NCBI GenBank assembly: GCA_965207475.1
Contig: OZ242278.1
Coordinates: forward strand, 496,001-560,000
Direction: 5' to 3'
DNA from: WTFY01 sp011523795
Lineage (GTDB): Bacteria > Pseudomonadota > Gammaproteobacteria > UBA4575
DNA length: 64,000 nt
Shown here: piece after piece, positions 59,716-64,000 of the stretch
Layout of the letters: the number at the start of each line of letters is the position of its first letter
How positions within the stretch are numbered: position 1 is the stretch's first letter
Notes under the pieces: model-generated
What the model was told of the DNA's origin: nothing
Seen by the model: the letters and a program-made list of their open reading frames with translations, nothing else
Databases searched by the model: none
Translations under genes and position numbers: made by a program

Positions 59716-59875
59716 ATCCATCCCACAGACTACATCCAGCAATGCATCCTTCGTATTCCGGTTACTGGCGAAACGCCGTGCTTCCTCTCCGTCTCAATCC
59801 GGCCCGTTCAGAATCCCCATGCAGGCAGGAGCGGGAGGTGCCATGGAGTCACAACCCGTCAACGCTTTGGGATAC

Positions 59876-60196
59876 TTAGGTGCTCTGCCTGGAATCGGAT
59901 GACTTGCTGCCGGATTTCGATGGCTGCTTTGCGCCGTTACTTTTTTCACTCGGCTTGGCCTGTTTGCCTTCACCCGGTTTCTGTGAATCACCTGAAGCCA
60001 GATTTCGCTTGTTTTCAGCCTTGAAATCTGTCTCATACCAGCCTGAGCCGCTGAGCCTGAACCGGGCAGCCGAAACCAGCTTTCTCAGGGTAGACCGCGA
60101 GCATTCAGGACAGACCGTCAGCAGCGGATCACCTGCTTTCTGAAGAATATCATAGCGATGGCCACAGGCCTCGCATTCATACTCGTAAATGGGCAT
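59876..60196 (-). CDS. FmdB-family zinc ribbon protein
   Basis: A 106-aa protein. MPIYEYECEACGHRYDILQK and TVCPECSRSTLRKLVSAARF form a CxxC...CxxC zinc ribbon, and GSGWYETDFK is a family block. The tail is Lys/Ser-rich and low in complexity. The ATG at 60196 lies two bases after the acylphosphatase stop. FmdB proteins are small regulators of uncertain role, usually found beside aspS as here. Confidence 0.9.
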   Translation of the reverse strand: MPIYEYECEACGHRYDILQKAGDPLLTVCPECSRSTLRKLVSAARFRLSGSGWYETDFKAENKRNLASGDSQKPGEGKQAKPSEKSNGAKQPSKSGSKSSDSRQST

Positions 60197-60198
60197 CG

Positions 60199-60483
60199 TC
60201 AAAATACCTGAAAGTCGAAATAATTCCTTACCGGAAGCGGCTTGCTGGTGACTTCTTCTACCGTGGCATTTTCAGGGCCTGCATGCAACCAGTGCCCGAA
60301 CCGGTCCAAAGCCTCCGGCTTGCCACAGGCTACCACTTCCACATTTCCATTGGACAAGTTTTTTGCATAGCCTGTGATACCGTGCTGCCTAGCGAAATTT
60401 CTCGCGGATACCCTGAAAAATACCCCCTGCACCGTTCCGGACACTGTAAACACGATACATGAATAGTCAGGATTATGGTTCAT
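60199..60483 (-). CDS. acyP: Acylphosphatase
   Basis: A 94-aa enzyme hydrolysing acylphosphates. TVSGTVQGVFFRVSARNFAR holds the catalytic Arg and KNLSNGNVEVVACGKPEAL the catalytic Asn. It precedes the FmdB-like gene with two bases between. Confidence 0.93.
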   Translation of the reverse strand: MNHNPDYSCIVFTVSGTVQGVFFRVSARNFARQHGITGYAKNLSNGNVEVVACGKPEALDRFGHWLHAGPENATVEEVTSKPLPVRNYFDFQVF

Positions 60484-60592
60484 CCAGTAGCAATAATCCG
60501 ATTGGAACTTCCGTCAAACAGAGCGGTTCAAAACTCACCGCCGGACGTGTAATCATACGGAAATCAACCAAAAATTGCATGGAGAAATACAA

Positions 60593-60946
60593 GTGGAACA
60601 TTCAAATCCAGTAATTTACTTCAATCCCAAATGCTCAAAATGCCGCATGACACTCAAACTGATCCAGGATCGGGGTAAACATCCCGAAACCGTTGAATAC
60701 CTGAGAGAACCTCCTACTCGCACAGAACTCCAGCGCATACTGAAACTGCTCGGCATGACTGCCGAACAGTTATTGCGCAAAAAAGAGCCCGCCTACCGGG
60801 AATCCGGCCTGAACGAGTCTTCGGATGAAGAGGAGATACTGGACGCGATGATGAAATTCCCCATATTGATTGAACGGCCCATTGTCATTCACAACGACAG
60901 GGCAGCAATCGGCCGCCCACCTGAAATGGTTCTGGAAATTCTGTAG
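60593..60946 (+). CDS. ArsC/YfgD-family arsenate reductase-like protein
   Basis: A 117-aa thioredoxin-fold protein. FNPKCSKCRMTLKLI carries the ArsC catalytic cysteine (CSKC instead of the usual CSKS), and MMKFPILIERPIVIHNDRA contains the family's Arg. The GTG at 60593 has GGAG eight bases upstream. Chromosomal members of this group (YfgD) may not act on arsenate in vivo. Confidence 0.85.
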   Translation: MEHSNPVIYFNPKCSKCRMTLKLIQDRGKHPETVEYLREPPTRTELQRILKLLGMTAEQLLRKKEPAYRESGLNESSDEEEILDAMMKFPILIERPIVIHNDRAAIGRPPEMVLEIL

Positions 60947-60978
60947 TGCACGACAGGCCTGGCCCTGACCTGACCCTG

Positions 60979-61713
60979 TCAATGCTCTTGTTCCAGCACC
61001 GATTTTACAAAGGGGATCGTGATTTTCCGCTGCATGGCCAGGGAATGCTGATCAAGTCGGTCAAGCAGTTCCACGAGGTACACCAGGCCTCTCGGGTAAC
61101 GCCTGAGCAGGTAAGCGCACACCTCCTTGGGCACGCTCAGGCCACGAGCCTTTGCGTGCAACTGCAGGGCAGTCCCCTTGTCCTCGTCTGACAAGGGCTG
61201 CAGCCTGTACACCATTCCCCACCTTAGCCTGGAAGCGAGATCCGGCAATGAAACTTCCAGGTCACTTGGCTTGCTGGCCGCCGAAATGACCAGGCTCTTG
61301 CCACCCAGCCATGATTCATTGATGAGCCGAAATAAGGCGTGCTCCCAGTCCCGGTCACTCAACACGCAGTCGACATCATCCATGCAGATCACATCAAGCT
61401 GCTGCAAGTCGTTCAGCACTCCCGGATCGGAATCAGAGCCGGACAACACTTTCATCGGCAGGTAGACTGCTTTCAGATCACTCGCTGCCAGCCGGTTACA
61501 GGTTGCCTGAAGCAGGTGCGACTTGCCACTCCCGCTGTGCCCCCAGAGAAAATATTGCCTGGGTTCTTCTGCAGCCTGCGCAAGGCCATCGAGTTGCTGT
61601 AACAACCCGTTTTCCTTCCGGCATACGAAGGTGTCAAACGTCGCATGCTGACGCAACACGATGTCGAGTGGACGCTGTTGCAGAAACAATGAAGAGTCAT
61701 TCACTGCATGCAA
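60979..61713 (-). CDS. hda: DnaA regulatory inactivator Hda
   Basis: A 244-aa AAA+ protein homologous to DnaA domain III. It carries the clamp-binding-type N-terminus LFLQQRPLDIVLRQ, Walker A GHSGSGKSHLLQATC and Walker B VICMDDVDCVL, plus box VII-like LASRLRWGMVYRLQPL. It promotes DnaA-ATP hydrolysis with the sliding clamp. The start is a TTG or a GTG just after it; the exact choice is uncertain. Confidence 0.9.
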   Translation of the reverse strand: MHAVNDSSLFLQQRPLDIVLRQHATFDTFVCRKENGLLQQLDGLAQAAEEPRQYFLWGHSGSGKSHLLQATCNRLAASDLKAVYLPMKVLSGSDSDPGVLNDLQQLDVICMDDVDCVLSDRDWEHALFRLINESWLGGKSLVISAASKPSDLEVSLPDLASRLRWGMVYRLQPLSDEDKGTALQLHAKARGLSVPKEVCAYLLRRYPRGLVYLVELLDRLDQHSLAMQRKITIPFVKSVLEQEH

Positions 61714-61737
61714 TGTGAACTGGGACTGATGAACCTT

Positions 61738-62301
61738 TCAGGCCTGCTTGCCAGGCTGTCTGCTGGCCACCCTTCTGGACCTTTCTTCCATGAGGTACTC
61801 CAAACTGCTGGCAGCCGTCGTTAACACCGTCAGCGCAATCAATACCTGAATGATAATGACGGGTAATGCATTCAGTTGATCGTACACCACAGTAAGAACC
61901 AGTACGATCTGGACAAACGTATTGGACTTGCTGATCAGTGTCGGCTGTATCTCAAGGCGGCGTGTCGCGAAATTATAGGCAAGTGCACCGGCCAATATGG
62001 CGACATCCCGCAGAATGACGATGAACACCAGCCAGTGCGGCAAGAGGTTCAGGGCACCCAGGGTGACGTAGGCGCTGATCAGCATTGCCTTGTCGGCAGC
62101 CGGATCCAGGTAGGCACCCGATACAGTCTTCCACTCGAAGCACTTTGCCAGATACCCGTCCAGCGCATCCGACAAACCCATCAGGACAAGGAGCAGCAAG
62201 GCATTGTAAAACTGTCCATCGAAAAGCCACAAAACCAGTAGCGGGACTGTGGCAAGACGGAGAGCCGTGATAAGATTCGGAATGTATCTCCAGTTAGACA
62301 T
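61738..62301 (-). CDS. CDP-alcohol phosphatidyltransferase
   Basis: A 187-aa integral membrane enzyme. The motif LSDALDGYLAKCFEWKTVSG AYLDPAADK-type block matches DGx2ARx8Gx3Dx3D (here with K for R) of phosphatidylglycerophosphate/cardiolipin synthases. MSNWRYIPNLITALRLATVP starts it at 62301. GATTATATACT about 25-30 bases upstream is a possible -10. PgsA-like is most likely, but a cardiolipin-synthase-type relative is possible. Confidence 0.85.
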   Translation of the reverse strand: MSNWRYIPNLITALRLATVPLLVLWLFDGQFYNALLLLVLMGLSDALDGYLAKCFEWKTVSGAYLDPAADKAMLISAYVTLGALNLLPHWLVFIVILRDVAILAGALAYNFATRRLEIQPTLISKSNTFVQIVLVLTVVYDQLNALPVIIIQVLIALTVLTTAASSLEYLMEERSRRVASRQPGKQA

Positions 62302-62489
62302 GATAAGGCTTCCGTCCCTAGAGTATATAATCCAAAGCCGAATTGTAAAATACTTGCTGTTCTGAGCCCAGATAGTATAAGCAAGCAGAATCCGAATCAA
62401 TCTGCAATTCTGTCAGCATTCCGGATAACAGGTTTCAGGAACAAAATTTCAGATACTTTTCGAAAGTTACTTTATATCCACAAACAGGA

Positions 62490-63515
62490 ATGGGGCTCAC
62501 ATACAAAAATGCCGGTGTAGACATTGATGCCGGCAACCGGCTCGTAAAACGGATCGAACCCTTGGTGCGCAAAACCTTTCGCTCCGAGGTAATCGATTGC
62601 CCGGGCAGCTTTGGTGCCCTCTTTGCCCTGCAGTCGGATTCCTATGAAAATCCAGTCCTGGTGTCCGGTACGGATGGTGTCGGCACCAAGCTGCGCCTCG
62701 CGCAACAACTCGACGATCATTCAACCATCGGCATCGACCTGGTTGCCATGTGCGTGAATGACATCATCGTGCAAGGTGCCGAACCCCTCTTTTTTCTTGA
62801 CTACTTTGCTACCGGAAAACTTTCTGTTGAGCAGGCAGAGGTCGTGGTGTCGGGCATTGCCAGAGGCTGTATGGATGCGGGCGCGGCACTTGTTGGGGGA
62901 GAGACCGCCGAGATGCCAGGCATGTATGCACCGGGCGAATACGACCTGGCCGGGTTCTGTGTCGGGGTGGTCGAACGTGACGAGGTGATCGACGGGAAGA
63001 GCATAAGCGAAAGAGATGTGCTGATCGGCCTGGCTTCCAGTGGCACGCACTCAAATGGCTATTCCCTGATCAGCAAAATCATTGACACCGCAGGAAGTTC
63101 GCTCGATGAAAAACTCGGGGCGGAAACCCTGGGCGATCTCCTGCTTAAGCCTACCGTGATTTATGCGAAAGTGGTCAGACAGCTCGTCAAAACCCTGGAT
63201 ATACATGGCTTGTGCCACATTACAGGCGGTGGCCTGTTGGAGAACGTACCCCGAATTATCCCGGACAACCTGGTTGCCAGGATAGACACCCGGACATGGA
63301 AACGTGCTGAAATATTTGACTGGCTGCAATCCGCCGGACAGATCAAGGACGAAGAGATGTACAGGGTTTTCAACTGCGGCATAGGCATGCTGGTTGTCCT
63401 GCCCGGGGAACATGTGGACGAAGCCATCAGGATTTGCCGGCGAGCCGGGCAAACTGCCGAAGTGGTCGGTATGATTACCCGCTCAAACTCGGGCAACAAG
63501 ATAGAACTGCTGTAA
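62490..63515 (+). CDS. purM: Phosphoribosylformylglycinamidine cyclo-ligase PurM
   Basis: A 341-aa AIR synthetase of purine synthesis. MGLTYKNAGVDIDAGNRLVK starts it; VSGTDGVGTKLRLAQQLDDH, CVNDIIVQGAEPLFFLDYFA and LVGGETAEMPGMYAPGEYDL are family blocks; GLCHITGGGLLENVPRIIPD lies near the end. purN follows after 10 bases. Confidence 0.97.
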   Translation: MGLTYKNAGVDIDAGNRLVKRIEPLVRKTFRSEVIDCPGSFGALFALQSDSYENPVLVSGTDGVGTKLRLAQQLDDHSTIGIDLVAMCVNDIIVQGAEPLFFLDYFATGKLSVEQAEVVVSGIARGCMDAGAALVGGETAEMPGMYAPGEYDLAGFCVGVVERDEVIDGKSISERDVLIGLASSGTHSNGYSLISKIIDTAGSSLDEKLGAETLGDLLLKPTVIYAKVVRQLVKTLDIHGLCHITGGGLLENVPRIIPDNLVARIDTRTWKRAEIFDWLQSAGQIKDEEMYRVFNCGIGMLVVLPGEHVDEAIRICRRAGQTAEVVGMITRSNSGNKIELL

Positions 63516-63525
63516 GACCGTGCTG

Positions 63526-64000
63526 ATGGACCCTGTATCAATTGCCATCCTGTTCTCCGGAAATGGCACCAATATGCAATCCATTATCCATCACGTTCAG
63601 CGGGGACACATCAATGCCCGGATCGCATGCGCCCTCAGCAACCAGACCGGGGCCTACGGACTGACTCGAGCCCAAAAAGCCGGAATCCCCACACACATCG
63701 TCAGACATGACAGGTATCAAACCCGCAAGGCGTTTGAAGAGGAACTCATTCGTGTCCTGGAGCGGTACCAGGTCAAGGTGATCGTGCTGGCTGGCTTCAT
63801 GCGTATACTGAGTGAAGTGTTTGTAGACCATTTCAGACACAGGATACTGAACATACACCCTTCGCTGCTTCCGAAGTATCCGGGCTTGCACACCCACCGG
63901 CGAGTGCTGGATGCAAAGGAATCGAAGCATGGGTGCAGCGTGCACTTTGTCACGGAAGGCCTTGATGAAGGGCCTGTCGTGATCCAGGCTGAAGTTCCGG
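63526..64000 (+). CDS. purN: Phosphoribosylglycinamide formyltransferase PurN (partial)
   Basis: The frame starts at ATG 63526 (or GTG 63520) and runs off the window end after 158 codons. MDPVSIAILFSGNGTNMQSI, LAGFMRILSEVFVDHFRHRI then NIHPSLLPKYPGLHTHRRVL and HGCSVHFVTEGLDEGPVVIQ are conserved formyl-THF-binding and catalytic blocks; Asn, His and Asp of the active site are visible. It follows purM as in most gammaproteobacteria. Confidence 0.96.
   Translation, partial: MDPVSIAILFSGNGTNMQSIIHHVQRGHINARIACALSNQTGAYGLTRAQKAGIPTHIVRHDRYQTRKAFEEELIRVLERYQVKVIVLAGFMRILSEVFVDHFRHRILNIHPSLLPKYPGLHTHRRVLDAKESKHGCSVHFVTEGLDEGPVVIQAEVP

Overview
The window reads as a gammaproteobacterial chromosome. 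The right third carries a classic gamma-type housekeeping block: ruvC-ruvA-ruvB-ybgC-tolQ-tolR-tolA-tolB-pal-cpoB-queE-queC next to a tRNA-Lys, plus yebC, nudB, aspS, an fmdB-like zinc ribbon gene, acyP, an arsC-like gene, hda, a CDP-alcohol phosphatidyltransferase and purM-purN. I cannot name the genus. Membrane cytochromes and a haem-binding DUF3365-type protein suggest a respiratory, possibly sulfur- or metal-oxidising lineage, but that is inference.

Region 1 (1-8.6 kb) is the most unusual intact locus. It is a minus-strand run of eight genes: three paralogous tubulin/FtsZ-superfamily proteins, a small orphan protein, a CobW-type (COG0523) metallochaperone GTPase, a CbtB-like cobalt transporter subunit, a Prx5-type peroxiredoxin and a thioredoxin-like [2Fe-2S] ferredoxin. 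No cell-division gene, cobalamin biosynthesis gene or obvious metalloenzyme accompanies them. Region 2 (9.0-13.9 kb) runs divergently and is a complete urtABCDE-type (urea/short amide) ABC importer with a Tat-type signal on the binding protein and a perfect hairpin between urtA and urtB. No urease is present.

Region 3 (13.9-28.3 kb) holds an alpha/beta hydrolase, a DUF1295 membrane enzyme, and a surface-antigen cluster: TbpB-like lipoproteins, three paralogous outer-membrane barrels (one a multiply frameshifted pseudogene), and a lipoprotein-type S8 autotransporter protease.

A 49-bp exact duplication of the tRNA-Lys 3' end at 19511-19559 and 46791-46839 brackets a roughly 27-kb genomic island in the tRNA-Lys gene. 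The island is heavily decayed. It contains a truncated tyrosine integrase fused by deletion to a conjugative TraG-type gene, two DNA-methyltransferase relics, a sugar-binding-protein relic with an internal deletion, IS relics and an IS1595-family element with passenger genes. It also holds intact cargo: a multihaem cytochrome c with a GPP34-domain/b-type-cytochrome-like membrane protein, a gene with a 12-G tract that is probably phase variable, a PHP/AAA ATPase plus Schlafen/AlbA_2 pair that looks like a defence module, an HNH nuclease and a DUF4268 protein. A second copy of the island-end repeat at 38465-38594 implies nested or successive insertions.

From 46.8 kb to the end the sequence is ordinary, compact chromosome.
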